Shown in pieces: positions 14,984 through 23,261 of a DNA stretch of 30,378 bases (the stretch's first letter is position 1; each line of letters begins with the position of its first letter). The stretch is from Sphingomonas sanxanigenens (GTDB taxonomy: Bacteria; Pseudomonadota; Alphaproteobacteria; Sphingomonadales; Sphingomonadaceae), in assembly GCA_003240855.1 (NCBI GenBank), contig QFNN01000024.1:1-30378 (forward strand). The letters are read 5' to 3'. The notes beneath the pieces were generated by a model that saw nothing but the letters and a program-made list of their open reading frames with translations, ran no database searches and was not told where the DNA came from. A program made the translations under genes and the position numbers.

Positions 14984-17900
14984 ATGCGCTTCTCGCGCTT
15001 CTTCATCACGCGGCCGATCTTCGCCGCAGTGATCGCGGTCGTCATCACCATCATCGGTGCGATCGCCTATATCGGGCTGCCGGTGTCGCAATATCCCGAC
15101 ATCGTGCCGCCGACCGTGACGGTCACCGCCAACTATCCCGGCGCCAGCGCCGAGACAGTGGCTGAAACCGTCGCTGCGCCGATCGAACAGGAAATCAACG
15201 GCGTCGACAACATGCTCTACCAGTCGTCGCAATCGACTGGCGACGGCAAGCTGACGATCACCGTCACTTTCAAGATCGGCACCGATCTCGATGCCGCGCA
15301 GGTGCTGGTGCAGAACCGCGTCGCGGTCGCGATCCCGCGCCTGCCCGAGGATGTCCAGCGCCTGGGCGTGGTGACGCGCAAGACGTCGCCCGACTTCCTG
15401 ATGGTCGTGAACCTCGTCTCGCCAGACGACAGCCTCGATCGTGGTTATATCTCCAACTATGCGCTGACCCAGGTGCGCGACCGGCTGAGCCGCGTCGACG
15501 GCGTGGGCGACGTGCAGCTCTTCGGTTCGCGCGACTATTCGATGCGCGTGTGGATCGATCCGGGCCGCGCCGCCGCTCTCAACCTGACGGCGGGAGACAT
15601 CGTCCAGGCGCTGCGTGCGCAGAACGTCCAGGTCGCCGCCGGCACGCTCGGGCAGCCGCCCTATGCGCAGGGCAACGCCTTCCAGCTCAACGTCGAGACG
15701 CAGGGCCGCCTCGTCGATCCACAGCAATTTGCGAACGTTGTCATCCGCACGGATGCCGATGGGCGTCAGGTGCGCGTGTCGGACGTGGCGCGCGTCGAGC
15801 TGGGCGCGCAGGATTATGGCACCAACACCTATCTGAGCGGCAAGCCTACCGTGATCGTCGCGGTATTCCAGCGCCCGGGATCGAACGCGCTGGCCGCGGC
15901 GCAAGGCGTGTCCAACGCGATGGACGAGCTTAAAACGCGTTTCCCCAAGGGGCTCGATTACAGCGTAATCTACAATCCCACCGCCTTCATCTCGCAGTCG
16001 ATCGATGCGGTGAAGCACACGCTGTTCGAGGCGGTGCTGCTCGTCGTGCTCGTGATCCTCGTATTTCTTCAGAAGTGGCGGGCGGCGATCATCCCGGTGG
16101 TCGCGATTCCGGTTTCGCTGATCGGCACTTTCACGATGCTCGCGGCGCTTGGCTATTCGATCAACAACCTGTCGCTGTTCGGCATGGTGCTGGCGATCGG
16201 CATCGTCGTCGACGACGCGATCGTCGTGGTCGAGAATGTCGAGCGCAATCTGGAACGGGGCCTCGGCCCGCTCGACGCCGCGCGCGTCTCGATGGACGAA
16301 GTGGCGGGCGCGCTCGTCGCGATCGTTCTCGTGCTTTGCGCGGTGTTCGTGCCGACGCTGTTCATGTCGGGTCTTTCAGGCGCTTTCTACAAGCAGTTCG
16401 CGGTGACCATCTCGACGGCGACGGTCATCTCGCTGCTGCTGTCGCTCACGCTTTCGCCCGCGCTCGCCGCGCTTCTGCTGCGCGCCGAAACCCATGACGA
16501 GAATGCTCCGCGCTGGAAGCGGCTGCTCCAGCACGCCGGCGATCGCTTCAACCGGGGGTTCGAGCGGCTGAGCAACGGTTATGCGGCGCTCACCCGCAGG
16601 CTGGTCATGCGGCCCCGGCGGATGATGCTGGCCTATGGCGGCCTGATCGCGCTGACCATGGGCGTGTTCTGGGTGACGCCGACGGGCTTCATCCCCGCGC
16701 AGGACCAGGGTTATTTCCTGACGGTCATCCAGCTTCCGCCGGGATCCTCGGTCGAGCGCACCGATGCGGTGATGCGCAAGGTCGCCGCGCGCATCCTGCC
16801 GGTGGAAGGCATCAAGGGCGCGGTGATGTTCGCGGGCTTCGACGGCCCGTCGCAGACGCTCGCTCCCAATGCCGCCGCCGCCTATTTCCCGCTCAAATCG
16901 TTCGAGGAGCGCAAGAAGCTGGGCGTCAGCTTCGCCCAGATCATGGACGAGGCGCGCAAGCGGACCGCCGACATCAACGAGGCGCGCCTGCTCATCGTGC
17001 CGCCGCCCCTGATCCAGGGCATCGGCTCCGCCGGCGGCTACCGGCTGATGGTGCAGGACCGCGAGGGGCGCGGTTATGTCGAGCTGGGCAAGGCCGCCTA
17101 TGACTTGATCGGCAAGGCCAACCAGACGCCCGGGCTGGCGCAGGTCTATACCTTCTTCGAGACTGCGACGCCGCGCATCTTCGCCGACATCGACCGGCGC
17201 AAGGCCGATCTACTCGGCGTGCCGCCGCAGCGCGTGTTCGAGGCGTTGCAGGTCTATCTCGGATCGGCCTTCGTCAACGACTTCAACCTGCTGGGCCGCA
17301 CCTACCGCGTCACCGCGCAGGCCGATGCGCCCTTCCGCAACACCCCGGCCGACATCGCCAATCTCAAGACCCGTTCCGACAACGGCGCGATGGTCCCGAT
17401 CGGCAGCGTCGCAACCTTCCAGGACAAGACCGGGCCGTATCGCGTCGTCCGCTACAATCTCTATCCGGCGGTCGAGGTCGATGGCGACACCGCTCCCGGC
17501 TACTCATCGGGCCAGTCGCTGGTGACGATGGAGAAGCTGGCGGACGCCACGTTGCCGCGCGGCTATGGCCATGAATGGACGGGCATCGCCTATCAGCAGA
17601 AGGCTGCGGGCAGCACGGCTGCGCTGGTTTTTGGCCTGGCGGTGGTCTTTGTATTCCTTGTCCTCGCTGCGCAATATGAAAGCCTGACGCTCCCGCTGGC
17701 GATCATCCTGATCGTGCCCATGTGCCTGCTCGCGGCGATGGCCGGCGTGAACCTGCGCGGCATGGACAATAATGTGCTGACGCAGATCGGGCTGGTCGTG
17801 CTCATCGCGCTTGCCGCCAAGAATGCGATCCTCGTGGTCGAGTTCGCCAAGCAGGCCGAGGAGGAAGAGGGGCTGTCGCCTGTCGAGGCGGCCGTCCGCG

Positions 17901-18166
17901 CGGCGCAGACCCGCCTGCGCCCGATCCTGATGACCAGCTTCGCCTTCATCCTCGGCGCGGTGCCGCTGGTGATCGCGAGCGGCGCGGGCGCGGAGCTTCG
18001 CCAGGCGCTCGGCACCGCCGTTTTCTTCGGGATGATCGGCGTCACCGGCTTCGGCCTGATCTTCACGCCGACTTTCTATGTCGTGTGCCGGGCGCTTGCA
18101 GAGCGCCTGGCCCGCCGCCGCCCGCGCGCCGATGCGGCCCCGACGGCGCTGCAACCCGCCGAATAG
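14984..18166 (+). CDS. RND multidrug efflux pump, HAE1 (AcrB) family inner-membrane transporter
   Basis: A 1060-aa proton-driven transporter of the hydrophobe/amphiphile efflux-1 type. It begins FSRFFITRPIFAAVIAVVITIIGAIAYIGLPVSQYPDIVPP, the standard AcrB amino end. The proton-relay aspartates are D410 and D411 in IVVDDAIVVVENVERN and the partner lysine is K946 in AAKNAILVVEFAK, equivalent to D407, D408 and K940 in AcrB. Two large periplasmic loops and twelve membrane spans are present, so the pump is complete. AGAGGA precedes the ATG by about 9 nt. The substrate range cannot be inferred. It is the third gene of the operon and probably works as a trimer with the adaptor and the NodT-type channel. 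Confidence 0.97.
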   Translation: MRFSRFFITRPIFAAVIAVVITIIGAIAYIGLPVSQYPDIVPPTVTVTANYPGASAETVAETVAAPIEQEINGVDNMLYQSSQSTGDGKLTITVTFKIGTDLDAAQVLVQNRVAVAIPRLPEDVQRLGVVTRKTSPDFLMVVNLVSPDDSLDRGYISNYALTQVRDRLSRVDGVGDVQLFGSRDYSMRVWIDPGRAAALNLTAGDIVQALRAQNVQVAAGTLGQPPYAQGNAFQLNVETQGRLVDPQQFANVVIRTDADGRQVRVSDVARVELGAQDYGTNTYLSGKPTVIVAVFQRPGSNALAAAQGVSNAMDELKTRFPKGLDYSVIYNPTAFISQSIDAVKHTLFEAVLLVVLVILVFLQKWRAAIIPVVAIPVSLIGTFTMLAALGYSINNLSLFGMVLAIGIVVDDAIVVVENVERNLERGLGPLDAARVSMDEVAGALVAIVLVLCAVFVPTLFMSGLSGAFYKQFAVTISTATVISLLLSLTLSPALAALLLRAETHDENAPRWKRLLQHAGDRFNRGFERLSNGYAALTRRLVMRPRRMMLAYGGLIALTMGVFWVTPTGFIPAQDQGYFLTVIQLPPGSSVERTDAVMRKVAARILPVEGIKGAVMFAGFDGPSQTLAPNAAAAYFPLKSFEERKKLGVSFAQIMDEARKRTADINEARLLIVPPPLIQGIGSAGGYRLMVQDREGRGYVELGKAAYDLIGKANQTPGLAQVYTFFETATPRIFADIDRRKADLLGVPPQRVFEALQVYLGSAFVNDFNLLGRTYRVTAQADAPFRNTPADIANLKTRSDNGAMVPIGSVATFQDKTGPYRVVRYNLYPAVEVDGDTAPGYSSGQSLVTMEKLADATLPRGYGHEWTGIAYQQKAAGSTAALVFGLAVVFVFLVLAAQYESLTLPLAIILIVPMCLLAAMAGVNLRGMDNNVLTQIGLVVLIALAAKNAILVVEFAKQAEEEEGLSPVEAAVRAAQTRLRPILMTSFAFILGAVPLVIASGAGAELRQALGTAVFFGMIGVTGFGLIFTPTFYVVCRALAERLARRRPRADAAPTALQPAE

Positions 18167-18177
18167 GAGCGGAAACC

Positions 18178-19614
18178 ATGTCTTATCTACGCCCCCTCCC
18201 GCTTGCCGCCGCACTTCTGCTTTCGGCCTGCGCTGTCGGCCCCAACTATGTCGCGGCCCCGCCGCCGCCTGAGACGGCCGCCGGCGATTTCGCGGGCGCG
18301 GCGACGCCGCTGGTCAGCGACGCCGCAGCCAGCGACCATTGGTGGCAGCTTTATCGCGATCCCGTGCTCGACGGGCTGATCGCGGATGCGCTGAAGGCCA
18401 ATACCGACATCCGCGTCGCCATCGCCAATCTGGAGAAGGTCCAGGCCAATCTGCGCGAGACGCGCTCGGACCGGCTGCCGAGCGCCAATATCAGCGCCAG
18501 CCCAGGCTATGGCCGCCTGCCTGAAAGCCAGCGCCCGAACGGCGCGAAGCGCGAGGACTGGCAGGTCGATGTCGGCGTCGACGTCGCTTATGAAGTCGAC
18601 CTGTTCGGCCGGGTGAAGCGCAATATCGAGGCCGCGCGCGGCGATGTGGCGGCGGCGGCGGGCGATGCGGACGCAGTGCGCGTCTCGGTCGTCGCGCAGA
18701 CTGTTGGCGCTTACACCGATGCGGCCGCCTCCGCCGAGCGGCTTGGCGTCGCGCAGCATGTCGTCGAACTGCTCGACCAGTCCGTGACGCTGACCACCAA
18801 GAGATTCGAGGCCGGGCGCGCCACCAGGCTGGATGTTGCGCGCATCGCGGCGCTGCGCGACCAGCGCCGGGCGCTCGTGCCGCAACTGATGGCGCAGCGG
18901 CAGGCGGCGTTGTTCCGCCTCGCGACATTGACCGGTCGCGCACCGCAGCAGCTTCCCGCCGCCGCCGCAGAGCGGACGACCACGCCGCGCCTCGATCAGC
19001 CGATCCCGGTCGGCGACGGGGCGGCGCTGCTCGCCCGCCGGCCGGATGTGCGCGCTGCCGAGCGTCGCCTCGCCGCTTCCACGGCGCGGATCGGCGTCGC
19101 GACGGCCGATCTCTATCCGCGCATCACGCTCGGCGGATCAGCGGGGTCGAGCGGATTCGGGTTCAGCGATCTGTTCGGAGGCGGGCCGTTGCGTTGGCTG
19201 CTCGGGCCGCTGATCAGTTGGTCCTTCCCCAATCAGGAGGCGGCGCGCGGAAGGATCGACGCGGCAAAGGCCGATTCGCTTGCCGCGCTCGCCGATTTCG
19301 ACGGCACGGTGCTGCGCGCGCTGGAGGAAACGGAGACCGCGCTTTCCAACTATGCGCGCGAGCTTGACCGTCGCGAGGCGTTGAAGAGCGCGCGCGACGA
19401 GGCCGGGACGGCCGTGCGGATCACCGGCGCGCGCCAGCGCGAGGGGACGATCGACTTCCTCGAACTGCTCGATACCGAGCGCACCTTTGCGGACGCGGAA
19501 GCCGATCTTGCCGCAGCCGACGCGCGGATCGCGGCGGCGCAGGTCGACCTGTTTCGCGCGCTTGGCGGCGGCTGGCGGCAGGCGGATGCCGCAGCCAGCG
19601 TCGCCGCGCGATAG
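18178..19614 (+). CDS. Outer-membrane efflux lipoprotein, NodT/TolC family
   Basis: A 478-aa outer-membrane factor that provides the exit duct of the tripartite pump. The signal sequence ends in the lipobox LSAC with the lipidated Cys18; the next residue is Ala, so sorting to the outer membrane is expected. The family opening CAVGPNY is present, followed by two outer-membrane-efflux repeats; the hallmark LLARRPDVRAAERRLAASTARIG and DLYPRITLGGSAG lie in the second half. The ATG at 18178 follows AGGAGCGG and comes 11 nt after the pump stop codon. The frame is open further upstream, inside the pump gene, but that would lose the signal peptide. It ends the efflux operon, 9 nt from the convergent membrane-protein gene. 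Confidence 0.96.
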   Translation: MSYLRPLPLAAALLLSACAVGPNYVAAPPPPETAAGDFAGAATPLVSDAAASDHWWQLYRDPVLDGLIADALKANTDIRVAIANLEKVQANLRETRSDRLPSANISASPGYGRLPESQRPNGAKREDWQVDVGVDVAYEVDLFGRVKRNIEAARGDVAAAAGDADAVRVSVVAQTVGAYTDAAASAERLGVAQHVVELLDQSVTLTTKRFEAGRATRLDVARIAALRDQRRALVPQLMAQRQAALFRLATLTGRAPQQLPAAAAERTTTPRLDQPIPVGDGAALLARRPDVRAAERRLAASTARIGVATADLYPRITLGGSAGSSGFGFSDLFGGGPLRWLLGPLISWSFPNQEAARGRIDAAKADSLAALADFDGTVLRALEETETALSNYARELDRREALKSARDEAGTAVRITGARQREGTIDFLELLDTERTFADAEADLAAADARIAAAQVDLFRALGGGWRQADAAASVAAR

Positions 19615-19623
19615 GTGGTGGGG

Positions 19624-20793
19624 TCAGGCGAGATAGGACAGGCCGGCCCGGAAGTCGTGTGGCATGTCGGCTTGCCCGACCTCCGGGGCGGTGCTGCCGC
19701 TTCTGCCTGAAATCGCGGCGTCGATGCCGCGCGGCAGGCCGATCAGGCTGAGGACGTAGCCGATGATTGCGCTGCCGCCATAGCCGACCAGCGGGGTCGG
19801 GTAATTGCCCAGCGCGGCCGCTATGATCGTCGCCAGCCAGACTGCGCCGAAGGTGAGATAGAGGTCGCGATGATCGACGTCGCGGATCCAGCCGACGACA
19901 GCCGGCGCGATCATCAGCAAGGCGCCGGCGAGGACGGCCAGCCCGGCAAGCGGGTGAACGTCGAACGACGAGTAGAATATCTGGTCGACGAACGGCATGG
20001 CGGGCTCGACATCGGGGCGCGCCAGCGTGACGGTCAGCCCGATCACCGCGCCCGCGAGCGTGGCCAGCGTGCTGCGTTCGGGCCGTGCTATGGCGAGCGC
20101 GGCCATGCCGGCCGCCAATGCGCCCGCCATGGCGCGATCGGGTTGGATCGCGAGCGCCAGCGCCGCGACGCCGACGCCGGCAGCAGACAGCGCGTCACGG
20201 CCGCGCGCGAAACTCACCGCCAGCGCCGGCAGTAGGATCAGGCTGGGCTGAATGGAGAGGCCGCCGATCGAGATCCAGCGCGTCGCGCCGCCGACCGTGA
20301 CGCCGAACAGGCTGGTGAGCAGCAGGGCGAGGCCAAGCGCGAAATTGATCGGGCCAGGTTCGACGCGCCCGCTGCGCGCGCCGGCCAGCGCGGCCGCCGC
20401 AAGCGCGAAGCCGAGGATCAGCGCGGTGGCGTTGATCGCCAGATAGCGCGTCGGCGCGCCTCCCGCCGCCATATAGGCAAGGCCGAGTCCGGTCGCGCCC
20501 GCAGCGCAGATCGCCGCGAGACGGCGCGGGCTTCGGAACAGATGGGCGTCGATCGGCACGGTCGGGTCTCCCTCGCTGGATAATGGGCCGAGCGGCAGGC
20601 GCAACGGCAGGATGAAATGAGCGAACGCCGCTTCGCCGAGCGCCGAGCCGAGGCAGCCCAGCGCGAATTGCAGCGCCGGGCCGTCGCCTTCGATCGCGTC
20701 GATTTCGCCGCGCATCGCGACGCCCCAGTCGCGCAGCGACGCCGGCAGCAGGATCGCGGCGACGCGGACGATGGCGGTGGAAAGGATGCGCAT
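19624..20793 (-). CDS. Polytopic membrane protein with SEDS (FtsW/RodA)-like signatures, PadR-linked
   Basis: A 389-aa inner-membrane protein with about nine or ten hydrophobic segments from residue 92 on. Three stretches resemble conserved SEDS glycosyltransferase motifs: GATRWISIGGLSIQPSL (169-185; FtsW/RodA have RWIxLGxxxxQPSE), AIQPDRAMAGAL (215-226; usually QPDxGTA) and YPTPLVGYGGSAIIGYVLSLIGL (331-353; usually LPxxSYGGSS). Compared with true SEDS proteins the QPSE glutamate is replaced by Leu185, the GT of QPDxGT is lost, and residues 1-80 are an extra cytoplasmic-looking module (LRDWGVAMRGEIDAIEGDGPAL). Catalytic polymerase activity is therefore doubtful. The start at 20793 overlaps the padR stop (TGATG), so the two genes are coupled and this protein is the likely output of the PadR switch. 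Confidence 0.75.
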   Translation of the reverse strand: MRILSTAIVRVAAILLPASLRDWGVAMRGEIDAIEGDGPALQFALGCLGSALGEAAFAHFILPLRLPLGPLSSEGDPTVPIDAHLFRSPRRLAAICAAGATGLGLAYMAAGGAPTRYLAINATALILGFALAAAALAGARSGRVEPGPINFALGLALLLTSLFGVTVGGATRWISIGGLSIQPSLILLPALAVSFARGRDALSAAGVGVAALALAIQPDRAMAGALAAGMAALAIARPERSTLATLAGAVIGLTVTLARPDVEPAMPFVDQIFYSSFDVHPLAGLAVLAGALLMIAPAVVGWIRDVDHRDLYLTFGAVWLATIIAAALGNYPTPLVGYGGSAIIGYVLSLIGLPRGIDAAISGRSGSTAPEVGQADMPHDFRAGLSYLA

Positions 20794-21095
20794 CAGGCGG
20801 GCTTCCCGATCATGCCCGCGTCGGCGCGCAACGGCGGATTTTGCTGCGCCAGCGCACGTCCGCTCGCAGTCAGCCGATAGGCGTGGCGCGGCGGCCGGCC
20901 GGGCTCGCTCGGCGGCAGCCATTGGGCTTCGAGGCGCCCCTGCTGCTCCAGCCGAATGAGGAGGGGATAAAGCGTCCCCGATTTGACGCCGGCCAGCCGG
21001 CAAAGCTCATAGCCGTGCGACCAGCGCTCGCCGGCCTCGGCAAGTGCGGCAAGGACGTTTCGCGCGATCGGCGAAAGGGATCGGGTGCGGACCAT
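20793..21095 (-). CDS. PadR family transcriptional regulator
   Basis: A 100-aa winged-helix regulator of the small PadR type. The wHTH reads LSPIARNVLAALAEAGERWSHGYELCRLAGVKSGTLYPLLIRLEQQGRLEAQW followed by the wing PPSEPGRPPRHAYRLTASGRALA; the GTLYPLLIRLE recognition helix is diagnostic. The C-terminal dimerisation helix is very short, so it is a compact member. The ATG at 21095 touches a perfect long palindrome that covers the promoter, indicating autorepression. No Shine-Dalgarno sequence is evident and the predicted transcription start is next to the ATG, so the mRNA may be leaderless. The stop codon overlaps the start of the SEDS-like gene. Confidence 0.93.
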   Translation of the reverse strand: MVRTRSLSPIARNVLAALAEAGERWSHGYELCRLAGVKSGTLYPLLIRLEQQGRLEAQWLPPSEPGRPPRHAYRLTASGRALAQQNPPLRADAGMIGKPA

Positions 21096-21128
21096 GACTC
21101 TAAATCTACCTATGTAGATTTAGAGTCA
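21095..21128. promoter_or_regulatory. PadR operator: perfect 15-bp-arm palindrome across the padR promoter
   Basis: TGACTCTAAATCTAC (21095-21109), spacer CTAT, and its exact reverse complement at 21114-21128. On the minus strand TTGACT (21129-21124) and TAGATT (21108-21103), 15 nt apart, could be -35 and -10 elements, placing +1 near 21096 beside the ATG (21095). The dyad therefore spans the promoter and the start codon. Confidence 0.75.
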
Positions 21129-21189
21129 ACCAGCGATCGGATGCGCCGCGGAAAAAAGGGCCGACCATGCCGGCCCCCGAGGCATCGCC

Positions 21190-23220
21190 CTATTTCGACG
21201 CGGGCAGCGTCACCGTGGGCGCAGCGACGAAAGGCTTGATGCCGAACTTCGGATAGACCTCGCTCGGGAAATAGACGGTGCCGTCCTTCACCACCATGCT
21301 GATCGTCTTGATCGCCTTCAACTCCTTGGTGGGATCGCCCGGGATCAGGAAGAAGTCGGCCAGCTTGCCCTTCTCGATCGACCCCATCGTCTGATCCTGC
21401 CCGGTATAGGCCGCCATATCCCACGTCGCGCGCTTCAATATCTCGGGCGCGGTCATGCCGAAGCTCTGATAGAGCTCAAGCTCACGGTGATAGGAGAAGC
21501 TGCCACCCGTATCGGTGCCGGGGACGATGAAGGTGCCCTGATCGTGGAGCAGCTTCAACGTCGCGACGATCTTGTCATAAGCGCCGCGATAGGCGGCATC
21601 GTCGCCCGGCGCGGAGGTGTCGATCAGAGCCTTCTTCGCGCCGCGCTGCCAGCCGATCGGCATATTGTCGATATAATCGACCACGCCCGGCGGGGTCTGG
21701 CCGTCGCGATTCTTGAGCAGCATCTCGTGAATGCCCAGCGTCGCGTCGATCGCGGTCTTGTGATCGACCATCAGTTTCATCGTCGTCTGCACGCGCTCGC
21801 TGCCGAGGTCGAGCGCGGGGAGGCGCTTGAGCGCGGTCAGGCGGAACAGCGTGCGCGTATCCTCATCAGGCTTGATGACCCATTGCAGCATGAACTGGTT
21901 GATGTGCGTCACTTCGTCGAAACCCGCCCGGATATTGGCGTCCTCGGTCGAGAAGGCGGGAACGTGCCCGGCCACGCGCATCCCCAGCCGGTGCGCTTCC
22001 TTGACGAGGGCGGGCACCCAGGCGGGGTTCATGCTGTTGTAGCTCTTGATCTGCCAGAAACCGCGCGCGCCATACCAGCGCACAGCGTCGATTGTTTCCT
22101 GCTCGCTGCTGACGACGATGCCGTTGTTCGCGCTGAACGGGCTCTTGCCCTCGACGAAGCCGCTGCGGATCACGTGCGGGCCGCCGATGACGCCGGCGTC
22201 GATCCGATCGATCAGCTTCGCGAGCACGGCATTGTCGTTGCCCATGTCGCGCACCGTGGTGATGCCCGCCATCAGGTTGAGCAGCGCATCGTCCTGCCCA
22301 AGGTGGCCGTGCATTTCGTACATGCCGGCGACCAGCGTGCCGCCCGCGCCGTCGATCAGCACTTCGCCGGGGGTGGCGGGTTCGTCGATCGGCTCGACCG
22401 CGGCGATCGTCTTGCCGGCGATCACCACCGAGACGGGATCGGTCAGCCTGGAGGTTTTGGGATCGAACAGGCGAACGTTGCGGATGCGCACGGGCGCGTC
22501 ATAATTATGCGCCGTATCCTTCTGGATTGCGACATAACGGTCGGTCGACCATTTGGCGGCCAGCTCGCGCAGCCGCACTTCCTCACCCTCATAACCTTCG
22601 CGCACGATCACGAAGCTGGGCGAGAGATAGGCGATGAACGCGCCCTTGTCGTCCAGCAGGAAAGTGTCGGGGGTCAGGTCTATCCCGCTCAGCGTGTAGA
22701 CGGTGCCGGTGATCGCCCCGCCCTTGCCGTTGATCGTCAGTTGCTCGCCCTTGTCGAGCCGAAGCGTGCCGCCGGGCAGCGCGGGCATCTGATGGTCGGC
22801 ATCCTTCAGAAGCGCGCGGGCGTAAAGGCCGAGCGCCCAGGGGCTGCCGACCTGCGCGACATAGATGCTCGGTTCCCGGACCGTCGTCCTGCCGGGGCCG
22901 ACTGCATCGGCCCAGCTTGCGACCTTGCCCTTCAGCGCGAAGCTTTCGCTCACCTTGCTGCCGAAGGTAGTGGTGCCGCTGATGTCCCAGCTTGTCGGCA
23001 GCCCGTCCTTGCCAAGGGTCAGCGCCTCCTTCATCGTCGGCCCGCGCCCGTTATTCTTGTAATCGAAATCGATTGCCGTCTTGTCGCCGTTGGTGTCGGC
23101 GGTGAGATGGCCGACGACCTTCGACCCGAAGATCACCGAGAAACGCTCGGTCTCCGCCTGCGCGGCGGCGGGGACGAGCGAGGCGGACAGGCTGAGCGCC
23201 AGGAGCATGCTGATTTTCAT
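21190..23220 (-). CDS. Exported amidohydrolase-family protein with unrecognised N-terminal domain
   Basis: A 676-aa secreted metal-dependent hydrolase. A signal peptide (MKISMLLALSLSASLVPAAAQA) leads to the periplasm. Residues about 23-235 form a beta-rich domain with no cysteine that I do not recognise. The C-terminal amidohydrolase domain (about 240-676) keeps the metal set: H304 and H306 in MYEMHGHLGQ, the probable carboxylated lysine K392 in QIKSYNS, H419 in RVAGHVPAF, H439 in VTHINQF and D570 in VPGTDTGGS. The KSYN and HVP context is that of the dipeptidase/prolidase-like branch related to imidazolonepropionase; the substrate is unknown. The start at 23220 fits the signal peptide; ATG 23238 adds six residues. 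The gene is a single unit, downstream of the phospholipase-D-type gene on the same strand. Confidence 0.9.
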   Translation of the reverse strand: MKISMLLALSLSASLVPAAAQAETERFSVIFGSKVVGHLTADTNGDKTAIDFDYKNNGRGPTMKEALTLGKDGLPTSWDISGTTTFGSKVSESFALKGKVASWADAVGPGRTTVREPSIYVAQVGSPWALGLYARALLKDADHQMPALPGGTLRLDKGEQLTINGKGGAITGTVYTLSGIDLTPDTFLLDDKGAFIAYLSPSFVIVREGYEGEEVRLRELAAKWSTDRYVAIQKDTAHNYDAPVRIRNVRLFDPKTSRLTDPVSVVIAGKTIAAVEPIDEPATPGEVLIDGAGGTLVAGMYEMHGHLGQDDALLNLMAGITTVRDMGNDNAVLAKLIDRIDAGVIGGPHVIRSGFVEGKSPFSANNGIVVSSEQETIDAVRWYGARGFWQIKSYNSMNPAWVPALVKEAHRLGMRVAGHVPAFSTEDANIRAGFDEVTHINQFMLQWVIKPDEDTRTLFRLTALKRLPALDLGSERVQTTMKLMVDHKTAIDATLGIHEMLLKNRDGQTPPGVVDYIDNMPIGWQRGAKKALIDTSAPGDDAAYRGAYDKIVATLKLLHDQGTFIVPGTDTGGSFSYHRELELYQSFGMTAPEILKRATWDMAAYTGQDQTMGSIEKGKLADFFLIPGDPTKELKAIKTISMVVKDGTVYFPSEVYPKFGIKPFVAAPTVTLPASK

Positions 23221-23261
23221 GGGCGCGATATAGATCATGCCCGCAGGCGTGTGACCAGCAT

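Noticed and set aside
13249..15054. 601-codon minus-strand frame across the efflux leader, unknown protein and adaptor genes
   Set aside because: Crosses the leader, two genes and a gene boundary, has low-complexity Arg/Ala/Gly content, and the plus strand has clear family motifs.
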